IMG/VR virus record: IMGVR_UViG_3300033233_000006
Span: 62,001 to 126,000 of that record
Length of the DNA: 64,000 bases
Strand: one strand, 5' to 3'
Source of the DNA: a virus
Part shown: one piece after another, positions 1 to 8,625 of the stretch
How the letters are laid out: every line of letters begins with the position of its first letter
Numbering within the stretch: position 1 is the first letter of the stretch
Position numbers and translations under genes: made by a program
Notes under the pieces: model-generated
Database searches by the model: none
What the model was told of the DNA's origin: nothing
What the model saw: only the letters and a program-made list of their open reading frames with translations

Positions 1-88
1 ACGCGCCCCCGCGCGCGAGCTAGCCGAACACCGTCTTCCGGTAGGCCGGGGGCGGCTTGTGCGATAGGATGGGTCCGAGGAGCAGTCC

Positions 89-958
89 ATGGCGCCGACT
101 CCCGAACCCCCGAAGATCGGTCCGAACGGGCTTCCCATCCTCTCCGGGCAGGGCCCGGTGGTTACCGAGGACAAGCTTTGGCGCTACGTCATCCGCCAAC
201 TTGGCGGCGGCGTCACCGACGTTGAGCTGCTTTCGCCCGGCGACAGGGACCCCTACACGAAGGGGACGATCGAGGAGGGCGAGTCGGATCGCGACGACTG
301 CTTCATGCTCACGAAGGAGTGGTACGCCCACCGCGTCGGCTTCCCCAAGATCATCTCGGTCACGCTCGGCAACCGGCAGAGCGCCTACCTCATGCCGCCG
401 GACTGCATCGAGGTGATCGACCTCTGGCTTCCGAGCTTCCAGCTGCCGAGCCTCGACGCCGACCAGTTCTCCTACACCTACTTCTCGCTCCTCTTCGGCC
501 AATGGACGAATCCGAACGCCGCGCCGATGCCCTATTCGGATCTCGTGCAACGGCTCCAGTATCTCGCCACGATCGGACGCGTCTTCTCGTCCGACCGCGA
601 CTGGGAGTACAACAACACGACGCGCATCTTGGAGATCCTTCCGCCGCCGTCGGCGATCGGGTCCTTCACAGGCTTCCCGTTCGGCTCCGACGTGCGCGCG
701 CTCGTCACGATCTGGACGAACCACATCGACGTGCGACAGCTCGACCCGATGGAGCTTGGCTTCTTCAGGCGGAAGCTCGTTGCCAGGGCCCACTTCACGC
801 TCGGCAACAAGCGCATGAAGTTCATGGAGACGGCGAGCGCCGGAGGAAACGTCCAGCTCAACGGCGAGAAGCTCATCGAGATCGCCGAGAAGGCCGAGGA
901 ACAGCTGGAGAAAGACGTGATAAATTGGAAGCGAACAACGCCACTTATTTCGGGGTGA
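89..958 (+). CDS. Putative neck (head-completion) protein, T4 gp13-like
   Basis: A 289-residue protein with ATG start preceded by GAGGAG. The N-terminal part (about residues 25-60) has the pattern of gp13-type neck proteins: a short helix followed by an RQLGGGVTDVEL segment, then a region rich in aromatic residues (FSYTYFSLLFGQW) and a later EYNNTTRILEILPPP strand resembling the gp13 pattern of an asparagine-rich loop followed by a beta strand. Position at the head of a neck, tail-completion and sheath series agrees. The last 14 codons (VINWKRTTPLISG) use A/T-ending codons unlike the rest of the gene and are duplicated behind the downstream HNH gene. The family assignment rests on pattern and synteny, not on a search. 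Confidence 0.6.
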   Translation: MAPTPEPPKIGPNGLPILSGQGPVVTEDKLWRYVIRQLGGGVTDVELLSPGDRDPYTKGTIEEGESDRDDCFMLTKEWYAHRVGFPKIISVTLGNRQSAYLMPPDCIEVIDLWLPSFQLPSLDADQFSYTYFSLLFGQWTNPNAAPMPYSDLVQRLQYLATIGRVFSSDRDWEYNNTTRILEILPPPSAIGSFTGFPFGSDVRALVTIWTNHIDVRQLDPMELGFFRRKLVARAHFTLGNKRMKFMETASAGGNVQLNGEKLIEIAEKAEEQLEKDVINWKRTTPLISG

Positions 959-962
959 ATTG

Positions 963-1517
963 ATGCCGAAATGGCGAGCGATACCAGGGTGCTTTGGCTA
1001 CGCGGCCTCGCGAAGCGGGAAGATTCTGTCGATCAAGACCGGCATCGTCCGCAAGTCTTCGCCGGTACGGTCGGCTAGTAGACCGAACGACCGACACCGC
1101 CGCGTGTCGCTCTTTGTCGGCGGTCGCCACAAGACGTTTGCGCTGCATCGGCTCATCGCGCGGACGTTTATCGGGCCGCCGCCGACCGCCAAGCACCAAG
1201 TGAACCACAAGAATGGCCGAGCCGACGACAACCGCGCTCGGAACCTGGAGTGGGTGACGCCGAAGGAAAACGGCGAGCACGCCGCGAGACTTCGACTGGT
1301 AGCGAGCGGAGAACGACACGGCACGCACACGAAACCCGAGACGAGATGCTTCGGCTCGAAGCACGGACGATCGAAGCTGACAGAAGCGGACATCCTTGAA
1401 ATCCGCCGTCGCGGGGCCAACGGCGAGTCCCAAGCGGTTCTCGCCGCTGCTTTCAGCGTGACACAAGCGTCGGTTTCGATGATTCTCACGAGACGGACAT
1501 GGCGGCATGTTGCATGA
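963..1517 (+). CDS. Free-standing HNH homing endonuclease (NUMOD4-like, HNH_3 type)
   Basis: About 184 residues. The N-terminus IPGCFGYAASRSGKILSI matches a NUMOD4-type DNA-contact segment. The core HQVNHKNGRADDNRARNLEW carries the HNH catalytic pattern (His, Asn, later Asn-Leu-Glu-Trp). The C-terminus (SKLTEADILEIRRRGANG onward) is a small helix-turn-helix common in intron-encoded nucleases. ATG at 963 follows the stop of the neck gene by four bases; a TTG at 960 is an alternative start. It sits between the neck gene and a copy of that gene's original 3' end, so it is an insertion at the gene terminus. No group I intron core is apparent around it. Confidence 0.85.
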   Translation: MPKWRAIPGCFGYAASRSGKILSIKTGIVRKSSPVRSASRPNDRHRRVSLFVGGRHKTFALHRLIARTFIGPPPTAKHQVNHKNGRADDNRARNLEWVTPKENGEHAARLRLVASGERHGTHTKPETRCFGSKHGRSKLTEADILEIRRRGANGESQAVLAAAFSVTQASVSMILTRRTWRHVA

Positions 1518-1519
1518 TG

Positions 1520-1543
1520 ACGGTCCCGCTCATCTCGGGTTAG
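1520..1543 (+). other. Remnant of the original 3' end of the neck gene
   Basis: Directly behind the HNH stop, 1520-1543 reads T-V-P-L-I-S-G-stop (ACG GTC CCG CTC ATC TCG GGT TAG). The neck gene upstream of the HNH gene ends T-T-P-L-I-S-G-stop with ACA ACG CCA CTT ATT TCG GGG TGA. The C-terminus is therefore present twice with different codons. The GC-rich copy behind the insert matches the codon style of the phage and is taken as the ancestral end; the AT-leaning copy attached to the gene is taken as the replacement. Confidence 0.7.
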
Positions 1544-1552
1544 GAGTAGAGC

Positions 1553-1945
1553 TTGTCCTTCACCCCGCCGTACAAACTCGATCCGTATGAGTCCGTGAGG
1601 AGCCCGGGAGGGCTCCCCATCCTCATGCAGCGCGGGATGCACGACGTGATCGAGAAGGAGAAGGACGGGAGCCTACACGACAAGTTCGTAAAAGCCTTTA
1701 ACGTTATCGCGTTCTCGCTCGCGGAGTCGGGTCGGTTGAAGGAGGGCCACCTCACGCTCACCGGGAGCAAGGGGCTCGCGCGCGAGAAGGAAGTGAAGCG
1801 GCTCCCCGATACGCTGGCAAAGCAGCGACAGCTCGTGAAGTGGGCCGACAAGCTCAAGGCCCAATACCCGGGCCGCTACGACAACTCGTGGTGGAACGAC
1901 CCGTACCGCGGCGTCGCGCCCAAGCCGCAAGCGGCTCCGCGATGA
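1553..1945 (+). CDS. Hypothetical virion-region protein, 130 aa
   Basis: TTG start at 1553 with AGGAG about 8 bases upstream; that Shine-Dalgarno overlaps the remnant stop codon of the neck gene, indicating the two genes were directly adjacent before the HNH insertion. The protein starts MSFTPPYKLDPYESVR and is mostly hydrophilic and helical with many Lys/Arg in its second half (LTLTGSKGLAREKEVKR). No family recognised. Its place between two neck-type genes suggests a structural or assembly role. Confidence 0.75.
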   Translation: MSFTPPYKLDPYESVRSPGGLPILMQRGMHDVIEKEKDGSLHDKFVKAFNVIAFSLAESGRLKEGHLTLTGSKGLAREKEVKRLPDTLAKQRQLVKWADKLKAQYPGRYDNSWWNDPYRGVAPKPQAAPR

Positions 1946-1954
1946 GGTGCGCCC

Positions 1955-2692
1955 GTGGCTGACATCCAGAACCCGAATCCCCCTTCGTATCCCTATGGGC
2001 AGTTCAAGCAGCTCCCGAGCGCAGACGGAGTCAGGCCGCTGCCCGACACCTTCATCGGGCCGCGTGACAAGGCGTACGCCGACTTCAAGGCGCGCGACAA
2101 GATCCGCATCCGCGGCGTCGACGCCTTCTACTACGCCAAGCTCGACCAGCCGAGGCGCATCGACAGCAAGGACGCGACGCCGCTCAAGAACTCGGAAGCC
2201 GTCGCCGAAGACGTGCTCAAGCGGCGGTCACACGCCGGTATGGCGCTCTACGGCGAGAACGCGCTCGTCGGCGAGCGGCTCGACTCGATCCACCGCGAGA
2301 TCCAGCCCGACTGGGCCCCCGACAAGGCGATCCTCGTGCGCGGCCTCCCGTTCGAGGTCCAGCAGGAGCAGAACGCCAACGAGCGCGGCGGCACCTACGT
2401 CCGGCAGCTCAAGTTCGATCTCGCTCGCGCCTCGTGCGAGACCGAGTGGAGCATCGCGCCCGAGCCGGGCGACATCGTCCGCATCCCGAAACTCTTCGAC
2501 ACGACCGGCGACGACTCGGGCGGCTACTTCGACGTGCTGAAAGTAGACGAGGACGAGACCAGGTTCGGCAGCACGGGTTTTTTCGTCTGCTACCGTCTCT
2601 CACTCTTCCGGTCGAGTCGCTACCCGGCGGAACGCAAGCTGTCGCCGGAGAAGACCACGACCGAACAAGACTTGCAGGAGCGAAGCACATGA
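1955..2692 (+). CDS. Putative neck protein, T4 gp14-like
   Basis: A 245-residue product, GTG start. The C-terminal half contains EPGDIVRIPKLFDT and, after YFDVLKVDEDETRFGSTG, the strand FFVCYRLSLFRSSRY. This order (a GD-hx-hP segment followed by hFxhxxVxxxxP/TFFxxG and a strand of hydrophobics) resembles the gp14 family of neck proteins, where the same region follows gp13. Synteny (gp13-like, HNH insert, small protein, this gene) supports it. It overlaps the next start by four bases (ATGA), a sign of translational coupling. Confidence 0.55.
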   Translation: MADIQNPNPPSYPYGQFKQLPSADGVRPLPDTFIGPRDKAYADFKARDKIRIRGVDAFYYAKLDQPRRIDSKDATPLKNSEAVAEDVLKRRSHAGMALYGENALVGERLDSIHREIQPDWAPDKAILVRGLPFEVQQEQNANERGGTYVRQLKFDLARASCETEWSIAPEPGDIVRIPKLFDTTGDDSGGYFDVLKVDEDETRFGSTGFFVCYRLSLFRSSRYPAERKLSPEKTTTEQDLQERST

Positions 2693-3084
2693 GACTCGCG
2701 ACCGAGATCCTCGCTGACCAGCTCGTCGCCTCGCTCTCCGAGGCGTGCTGCGGCGAGTGCGGCTCCATGAGCAAGCAGCTCGGCAAGAAGGTCTGCTGCG
2801 GCGGCCACAAGGAAGAGGAGAAGCCCGCTCCGAAGACGGAGGCGGCTGACCGCCACACGCATCCCTTCATCAAGAGGTGCGTCGCCGCGATGACGGGCAA
2901 GGAAGGGTCGAAGGACCCCCACAAGCCGGCCCAGCTCTCCTCGGCCTTCGCTATCTGCGTAGCCTCCAAGAAGAAGCACCCAGGTGCGGCGAAGGAGAAG
3001 GCGAAGGAGGGCGTGCCCGAGAAGAAGATGGCCGCCTACGAGAAGGCGCTCTCGGTCGCTCGCAAGGCGCGGGCGAAGAAGTAG
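2689..3084 (+). CDS. Hypothetical Cys- and Lys-rich protein, 131 aa
   Basis: ATG at 2689 overlaps the previous stop and has AGGAG 9 bases upstream. The N-terminal third has a Cys cluster (EACCGECGSMSK, VCCGG, then HTHPF and KRC) that could bind metal. The C-terminal half (AFAICVASKKK then a Lys/Ala-rich helix) is strongly basic. The function is unknown; a DNA- or head-vertex-associated role is only a guess from charge and position. Confidence 0.75.
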   Translation: MRLATEILADQLVASLSEACCGECGSMSKQLGKKVCCGGHKEEEKPAPKTEAADRHTHPFIKRCVAAMTGKEGSKDPHKPAQLSSAFAICVASKKKHPGAAKEKAKEGVPEKKMAAYEKALSVARKARAKK

Positions 3085-3804
3085 ATGTTCTCGCTCAAGG
3101 TCACGGTCAAGGGCGATCCCAAGGAGATCGAGCGCCGACTCCGGCTGGCGAGCCAGCTCACCGCGGAGAACGCGAGCTACAAGATCGCCGAGCTGGTGCG
3201 CCAGAAACTTCCGAGCGGCGGCTGGTACGACATCTACCGCCACGCGATCAACTACTTCGTCTCCAAGGACGGACGGAGGTGGGCTGTCGCGGGCCGGTGG
3301 GAGACGCAGTTCTCGACGTTCCCCGCCGAGGGGACGCTGATCGAGTTCGAGGGCGCTGGCGATGTCGCTGACGTGCTCATGCAGTACAGCCCGTGGGCGA
3401 TCGACCAGATCCCAGCCATCTCCGGCGGTTACCGACTCACTGTTGTCGCTCGACCGGCTCCTGCGGGGGATGTCGAGACGCGTCGGACGGCCATTATCGG
3501 CGCTCGCGCGGCGATCCTCGACAAGCTCAAGGCGGCGGGTGCGACGCCGACCGATGGGTTCCCGGCCATCAACGGACGCGTCTACGCCGACATCGCTTTC
3601 ATGGCGAAGGCGCTCGAACACGGGCTCGCAGGGCTCAAGCGCGTTCCGCACTGGGTCGTCGCCTTCAACGAGGCTCGACACGAGATCGCCAACTGGACCG
3701 AAGAATCAAGAGGGCGCATCCAGGCCATTCTCGATGGGTCAGCCGATTTCAAACCCAAGGCTCAGCCGATGCCGCCGGAGATGGATCGCGCGTCGGGCGC
3801 GTAG
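3085..3804 (+). CDS. Hypothetical tail-completion-region protein, 239 aa
   Basis: It begins immediately after the preceding stop. The N-terminus (SLKVTVKGDPKEIERRL) has a beta strand then an amphipathic helix, as in HK97 gp10-like tail-completion proteins, but similarity is too weak to assign. The middle holds WAVAGRWETQFSTFPAEGT and VLMQYSPWAIDQIP. Genomic place between neck proteins and the sheath suggests a tail terminator or joining protein. Confidence 0.7.
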   Translation: MFSLKVTVKGDPKEIERRLRLASQLTAENASYKIAELVRQKLPSGGWYDIYRHAINYFVSKDGRRWAVAGRWETQFSTFPAEGTLIEFEGAGDVADVLMQYSPWAIDQIPAISGGYRLTVVARPAPAGDVETRRTAIIGARAAILDKLKAAGATPTDGFPAINGRVYADIAFMAKALEHGLAGLKRVPHWVVAFNEARHEIANWTEESRGRIQAILDGSADFKPKAQPMPPEMDRASGA

Positions 3805-3852
3805 CATCGGTAGCTTGTGGCGGCTTCAGCCCGAGGTCCGTAGAATGCCGAC

Positions 3853-4662
3853 ATGGGCTCGCGCGAGTTCGGGCGGCGTACAGGTAATCTGGACAAGCTC
3901 GACTACGACCAGGCCGTCGCCGAGGGTCTCGGTGCCATCTTCGACGACGAGAAGAACCAGTACTTCCTCCCGATGGTCGACTCGAAGGGGCGCGGGATCT
4001 TCATCAGGCCCCAAGGGAGCGATGCGCCCATCGAGATCAGGCGGGCGCTCGTCGTCTTCAAGAAGCCCGAACCGACCAACGTCAACGACATCCTTCCGAT
4101 GATCGTCCTGAACCTCGACGACATCTCGTTCAACGCCAAGCGGCTCCTCGGCGTCACCGAGCAGTATCGCCTCGCCTCGGAGGGCGCCCATCGAGTAAAG
4201 ATCGGGAACGAACTGGGGTGGGACTCGTACGAGACCCGTGAGCAGGAGTGGCCGTTCGATCTGATCTACACCATCGAGTGCTGGAGCAGGTTCCGAGTCG
4301 TCGCAAACCAGCTTCTCCAGATGGCTCAAGTCAAGTATCCTGGTTACGGTTCTCTCACGGTCACCGACAGCATCAACAACGAGCGCGTCTATCACACGTT
4401 CCAAGAGGGCACCCAGGATCTCACGGAGGTCGACTCGCTGGTCGAACGCTACTGCGGCTACAGCCTGACCATCAGAGTCGAAGGCGAATACTCCAACGAA
4501 AAGATCGCCTTCGACGCCCCCGCCTTCCTCGGCCAGACCATTCCTGCTTCTGGGGGTGGCGGTGGAGGGGGTGGAGGTGGTGGAATAGACCTTGGCCCCG
4601 GCGGTCTCATCGGCGATGGCCGTCCTACCGAGCGTGTTACGCTCATAGAACCCGACGAATGA
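3853..4662 (+). CDS. Putative tail terminator or neck-region protein with polyglycine tract
   Basis: A 269-residue protein. The core contains DDISFNAKRLLGVTEQYRLA, EQEWPFDLIYTIECWSR and YSLTIRVEGEYSNEK, a mixed alpha/beta pattern; the position before the sheath gene fits a gp15-like tail terminator, but this is inferred. Eleven consecutive Gly codons near 4552-4584 separate the core from an acidic C-terminal tail. There is no clear Shine-Dalgarno before the ATG at 3853, but a TAGAAT hexamer lies at 3841-3846, so the transcript may be leaderless. Confidence 0.6.
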   Translation: MGSREFGRRTGNLDKLDYDQAVAEGLGAIFDDEKNQYFLPMVDSKGRGIFIRPQGSDAPIEIRRALVVFKKPEPTNVNDILPMIVLNLDDISFNAKRLLGVTEQYRLASEGAHRVKIGNELGWDSYETREQEWPFDLIYTIECWSRFRVVANQLLQMAQVKYPGYGSLTVTDSINNERVYHTFQEGTQDLTEVDSLVERYCGYSLTIRVEGEYSNEKIAFDAPAFLGQTIPASGGGGGGGGGGGIDLGPGGLIGDGRPTERVTLIEPDE

Positions 4663-4690
4663 GCGCAGCGCGCTCGCGGAGTATGACGAG

Positions 4691-4987
4691 ATGAGCTTTT
4701 ACCAAGTCGTCGGCAGCGGCCTCTGGATGATCGACTACCCCCACGGCGACGCCAAGGCCCACCGGACAGGCGACGTGTTCGAGGCGACGCCCGACAACCA
4801 GTCCGTCACCAGAGGACTTCAGATGGGTCGCCTTCGCGAGATGTCCGACCGCGAGTCGACGGCGCTTCGCGCGGCCAAGGTCGCGACCGCCGTTTCGCCG
4901 ACCTCCGGTCCTCCGGTAAAACTCGCCGCACCGGCTGTTCTGGCGGCGCCGACCCCGATCACACCTACGCCCAAGCCGGGCAAGTAG
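4691..4987 (+). CDS. Hypothetical small protein, 98 aa
   Basis: Starts MSFYQVVGSGLWMIDYPHG and ends with an Ala/Pro/Thr-rich tail (AAPAVLAAPTPITPTPKPGK), a composition typical of flexible linkers. The compact N-terminal part could be a small beta domain. It is directly upstream of the sheath gene in the same transcription direction. No family recognised. Confidence 0.7.
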   Translation: MSFYQVVGSGLWMIDYPHGDAKAHRTGDVFEATPDNQSVTRGLQMGRLREMSDRESTALRAAKVATAVSPTSGPPVKLAAPAVLAAPTPITPTPKPGK

Positions 4988-5004
4988 GATAGGAGCCCGC
5001 GAAC

Positions 5005-7761
5005 ATGGCGAACACTCTTGAGATCCTGAGCCCCGGCGTCTTCGGCTTCGAGAAGAAGCCTGGGCGCGCGCCTCAGTCATTCTCCCCGGCCAAGATGGGC
5101 ATCGTCGGGTGGACCGATCAGGGTCCGTCCAACCTGCCGGTCCAGGTCCAGTCGTTCGAGGACTTCAAGGCCGTCTTCGGCGACATCTCGACGCTCAGCG
5201 TCGTTCCGCTCGCGGTGCAGGCGTTCTTCGCGACGGGCGGCCAGGCGGCGTGGGTCAGCCGAGTCGTTCCCGCCGACGCCGTCGCCGCGTCGGTGCAGGT
5301 CGATCCGGTGCCCGGTCCGACGAAGTGGACCTTCACGTCGCTCGGGGAAGGCACCTGGGGCAATTCGACGACGGTCCGCATCCGCGGCAACCAGAACTTC
5401 CTCGACCGCACCCCCGGCTCGGTCAAGTGGGACAAGTTCGACCTCCTCGTTCTCCGACCGTTCCCCGTCGATCCGACGATCATCACGGCGGCTGAGACGT
5501 TCGAGGCGATCACGCTCACCGACGCGACCGCGACCGACTACCTCGGGACGGTGATGGCCGACCCGTCGCGGCGCTCGACGCTCATCACGGTCACGGCTGG
5601 CATCAGCGGCGTGCCGACCGGGCTCCTCGGGGCGAACTACCAGGACGAGGTCAGCGGCGTCGGCACCGGCATCCTGACGAACTTCGTCTTCACGCTCCTC
5701 AACGGGAATGTCCTTCCGGGCAACTACCGGCTCGTCGCGGGCGGCACGCAGGTCAACGACCAGGCCCAGACGCCCACCGGCCTGATCAACAACTCGAACA
5801 TGCTGTTCACGCTGACAGTCCCCGGTTTCCCGATCGCCGACGGAACGCTCAAGCTCTTCTACGCGAAGTTCCCGTCGCTCATCGCGCAGGCGCTCACGGT
5901 CACCGGCGCGATCAACGGCGTCAACAAGGACTTCACAGTCGCCATCGGCGCGTTGGGCAACGCCGTCTACCGCGAGGGCACGGTCTTCCGCATCCGCTAC
6001 GCCGCTGTCGCGGGCGCGTCGCCGCAGCTCCTCTTCACGGTCGGCGCATCGCCCGCGACCTACGACCTCTCGACCACGCCGCTCACGAGCACGCCGATCA
6101 TGCCCGGCTCGGTCTCGATCGCGGTGACCACGGTCGCGAACGGTGCGCAGGTCATCACCGACGACGGCAACGGGAATCTCACCAACCCGCTCGCTCTGGC
6201 GGCACCCGGTACGATCGACTACGTCACGGGCGCGATGACGGGCATCACCCTCACGCTCACGGCGCTGTCGACGGTGGTCGCGACTTACAACTCCTCGCTC
6301 GCGATCACCAAGGGCGCATCGAGCAGCAACGTGGCGCAGGGCGTTGCGCTCGTCGGCTCGATCGACGGCACCGGCGTCAACACGATCAACCTCACGAACT
6401 CGACGACTGCGCCGACCACGAACGGCGCCATCTCGTTCAGAACGTTCGTCGCCCCGCTCGCCGGCACGACCATCCTCATCGACTACGTGAGGACTGGCAT
6501 CATCAACTCGTCACTCGCGGGCGTGCTCACGGGCGACGTGAACCTCGTGCCGACCCACACGATCGACTTCACGACCGGTCTCACCCAGTTCACGACGACG
6601 TTCCCGCCGCTCACCGGCACGACGATCGACGCCACCTACCAGACCGGTCTCGTCATCAGGGACAACGGCCTCGGGCGCCTGATCGGCAACGTCAATCCGA
6701 CCGGGGTCAACACGATCGACTACGCCACGGGCGCGGTGAACGCCCAGTTCTCGACGCCGCCGCTCAGCGGAGCGACGCTCTACTCGAACTACGACACGCT
6801 CGCGCCGTTCCTCGACTTCCCGCTCACCGGCGGACTCAACGGCAGCGCGATCAGCCGGTCGGACATCTCGCTGGCGGGACCGCCGATCACCGGGCTCGAA
6901 GCGACGAAGAAGGGCATCTACGCCCTCGATCTCGTCGAGGAGCCGCTCAACGTCATCGTGCCCGACTTCGAGGGCTCGCAGTTCGTCCAGTTCGACCTCG
7001 TGCAGTTCGGAAAGAACCGGGCCGACAACCGCTTCCTCATCATGGGCTTCGGCTTCGGCACGACGGTCCCCCAGGCGATCCAGTACGTCCTCGTCACCCA
7101 GGCGTGGGACGTGAAGTTCGGAGCGATCTACTACCCCAACATCTACTTCACGAACCCGGTGACGGAGCTGGCCCAGCTCATGCCGGTCACGCCGTTCGCA
7201 GCCGGCATCTACGCGAAGACGGCCCACAACAAGAACGTGGGCAAGGCTCCCGGTGGCGTCGAGGACGGAGCCCTGGACGGCGAGGGCACGGTCGGTCCCG
7301 AGTTCAAGGTCGAGCTGGCCGACCGCAACGCGCTCTACCAGGCCAAGATCAACCCGATCATCTCCTCGCAGGCGACGGGTCTCTCGGTCTGGGGCGTCCG
7401 CACGCTCTCCAACGAGCGCCGGTGGCGGTACGTCAACGCCCGCACGCTGCACGACTACCTCATGTACGCGACGAGCCTCCAGCTCCAGTGGGCCGTCTTC
7501 GAGAACAACGGGCCTCCGCTCTGGGCGAAGATCAGCACCGCGCTCAAGGGCTTCTACGGGTCGCTGTTCCGACTCGGCTACTTCGCGGGCGATACCGAGG
7601 CGCAGGCGTTCGACGTGGTCTGCAACTCGACGAACAACAACCAGAAGACGATCTCGCAGGGCAAGGCGATCATCGACATCGGGTTCGCCCCCAACACCCC
7701 AGCCGAGTTCATCATCTTCACGCTCAAGCAGCCGGTCGGCCAGCAAGCGTCGCTGGTCTAA
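5005..7761 (+). CDS. Tail sheath protein
   Basis: A 918-residue contractile tail sheath subunit. The N-terminus SPGVFGFEKKPGRAPQSF and the SFEDFKAVFGD and FFATGGQAAWVSRVV segments are typical of sheath domain starts. The C-terminus (NERRWRYVNARTLHDYLMY, then FYGSLFRLGYFAGD and the TNNNQKTISQGKAIIDIGFAP stretch) is the conserved handshake region. It is longer than usual because of a central insertion (about 5600-6850) of repeated beta units with the pattern DDGNGxL...TIDYxTGA...PPLxGTT...YxT. A related unit recurs in the fibre at 29564. The stop is followed at once by an inserted endonuclease gene. Confidence 0.93.
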   Translation: MANTLEILSPGVFGFEKKPGRAPQSFSPAKMGIVGWTDQGPSNLPVQVQSFEDFKAVFGDISTLSVVPLAVQAFFATGGQAAWVSRVVPADAVAASVQVDPVPGPTKWTFTSLGEGTWGNSTTVRIRGNQNFLDRTPGSVKWDKFDLLVLRPFPVDPTIITAAETFEAITLTDATATDYLGTVMADPSRRSTLITVTAGISGVPTGLLGANYQDEVSGVGTGILTNFVFTLLNGNVLPGNYRLVAGGTQVNDQAQTPTGLINNSNMLFTLTVPGFPIADGTLKLFYAKFPSLIAQALTVTGAINGVNKDFTVAIGALGNAVYREGTVFRIRYAAVAGASPQLLFTVGASPATYDLSTTPLTSTPIMPGSVSIAVTTVANGAQVITDDGNGNLTNPLALAAPGTIDYVTGAMTGITLTLTALSTVVATYNSSLAITKGASSSNVAQGVALVGSIDGTGVNTINLTNSTTAPTTNGAISFRTFVAPLAGTTILIDYVRTGIINSSLAGVLTGDVNLVPTHTIDFTTGLTQFTTTFPPLTGTTIDATYQTGLVIRDNGLGRLIGNVNPTGVNTIDYATGAVNAQFSTPPLSGATLYSNYDTLAPFLDFPLTGGLNGSAISRSDISLAGPPITGLEATKKGIYALDLVEEPLNVIVPDFEGSQFVQFDLVQFGKNRADNRFLIMGFGFGTTVPQAIQYVLVTQAWDVKFGAIYYPNIYFTNPVTELAQLMPVTPFAAGIYAKTAHNKNVGKAPGGVEDGALDGEGTVGPEFKVELADRNALYQAKINPIISSQATGLSVWGVRTLSNERRWRYVNARTLHDYLMYATSLQLQWAVFENNGPPLWAKISTALKGFYGSLFRLGYFAGDTEAQAFDVVCNSTNNNQKTISQGKAIIDIGFAPNTPAEFIIFTLKQPVGQQASLV

Positions 7762-7779
7762 GGCGATAGGAGATAGAGC

Positions 7780-8619
7780 ATGGCTCGCGCTGCGGCAACT
7801 TGGACCCAAACCGAAAAGGACTTCCTCACGAAGTCCTATTCGTCGTTTGGTTCCAAGAAGTGCGCCGCAGCGCTGGAGAGGCCCGAGGGAGCGGTTCGGA
7901 CGATGGCGAACCGCCTCGGGCTCAAGCTCGCCGCAAAGAACGCGACTCACCGGAAGCTCGGCCACAGCCAGAAGGCCGAGATCGTCGCGCTCTACCGGAG
8001 CGATCCGACCATCTCAGCGCAGGCGATCATCGACCAGCTCAAGCTCCCGGTGAAGGTCGATTGCGTCTACAAGGCGCTCGCCCAGGCCGGAGTCAAGCGC
8101 GGAACGACCGGCCAACGCAACCGACGGTGGACCGATGCCGAGGAACTGGTCATCGTTGCCGACTACGTCGGAGGAATGTCGCAGCCCGAGATCGCGGCGG
8201 CTCACAGCACCCGCCCTGGCGTCATTTCGGGCATCCTCAAGCGACGCGGCGTGAAGACGCGGCATCAGGAGCGGGAAATCTCGGATGTCGAGTGGACCGA
8301 GATCATCCGGCGTTATCAAGCGGGCGACGTAATCGTCGAGGGGATCATGTGTCGATACACACCCGACTTCGTTTTGACGAGCGCAGACGGAGACGAGACG
8401 CTGGTCGAGGTGAAGGGCCGCTGGTTCACGCGCTCACGGCTCAAAGTCGAGTCGTTCCGTCTGCTTTACCCACACGCCCATCTCGAAGTGTGGGACGCCT
8501 CCGTCCTGACGGATCTCGGAATCCTCCGTTCGATCACCGAGCGTAACAATGAGCGGCGTCGTAAGGCGAGCGCGACGCCAAACAGCTCCCTAATAAGCTC
8601 AAGCACACAGGAGTCATAA
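7780..8619 (+). CDS. Free-standing homing endonuclease, PD-(D/E)XK type with Myb/HTH repeats
   Basis: A 279-residue protein. The C-terminal nuclease core has YTPDFVL followed about 12 residues later by LVEVKGRW, the Asp and Glu-x-Lys of a PD-(D/E)XK fold. Three helix-turn-helix-like units precede it (TWTQTEKDFLTKSYSSFGSK, RRWTDAEELVIVADYVGG, and QKAEIVALYRSD between them). Its first seven residues, MARAAAT, are identical to those of the tail-tube gene that follows, but with different codons. It thus occupies the original tube start codon and ribosome-binding site (GATAGGAGATAGAGC), and the tube gene begins again after it. Confidence 0.8.
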   Translation: MARAAATWTQTEKDFLTKSYSSFGSKKCAAALERPEGAVRTMANRLGLKLAAKNATHRKLGHSQKAEIVALYRSDPTISAQAIIDQLKLPVKVDCVYKALAQAGVKRGTTGQRNRRWTDAEELVIVADYVGGMSQPEIAAAHSTRPGVISGILKRRGVKTRHQEREISDVEWTEIIRRYQAGDVIVEGIMCRYTPDFVLTSADGDETLVEVKGRWFTRSRLKVESFRLLYPHAHLEVWDASVLTDLGILRSITERNNERRRKASATPNSSLISSSTQES

Positions 8620-8625
8620 GTCCTT

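Noticed and set aside
1-67. Possible 3' end of an upstream gene (frame ending in TAG at 65-67).
   Set aside because: Only about 21 codons are visible and two frames are equally possible; nothing supports one over the other.
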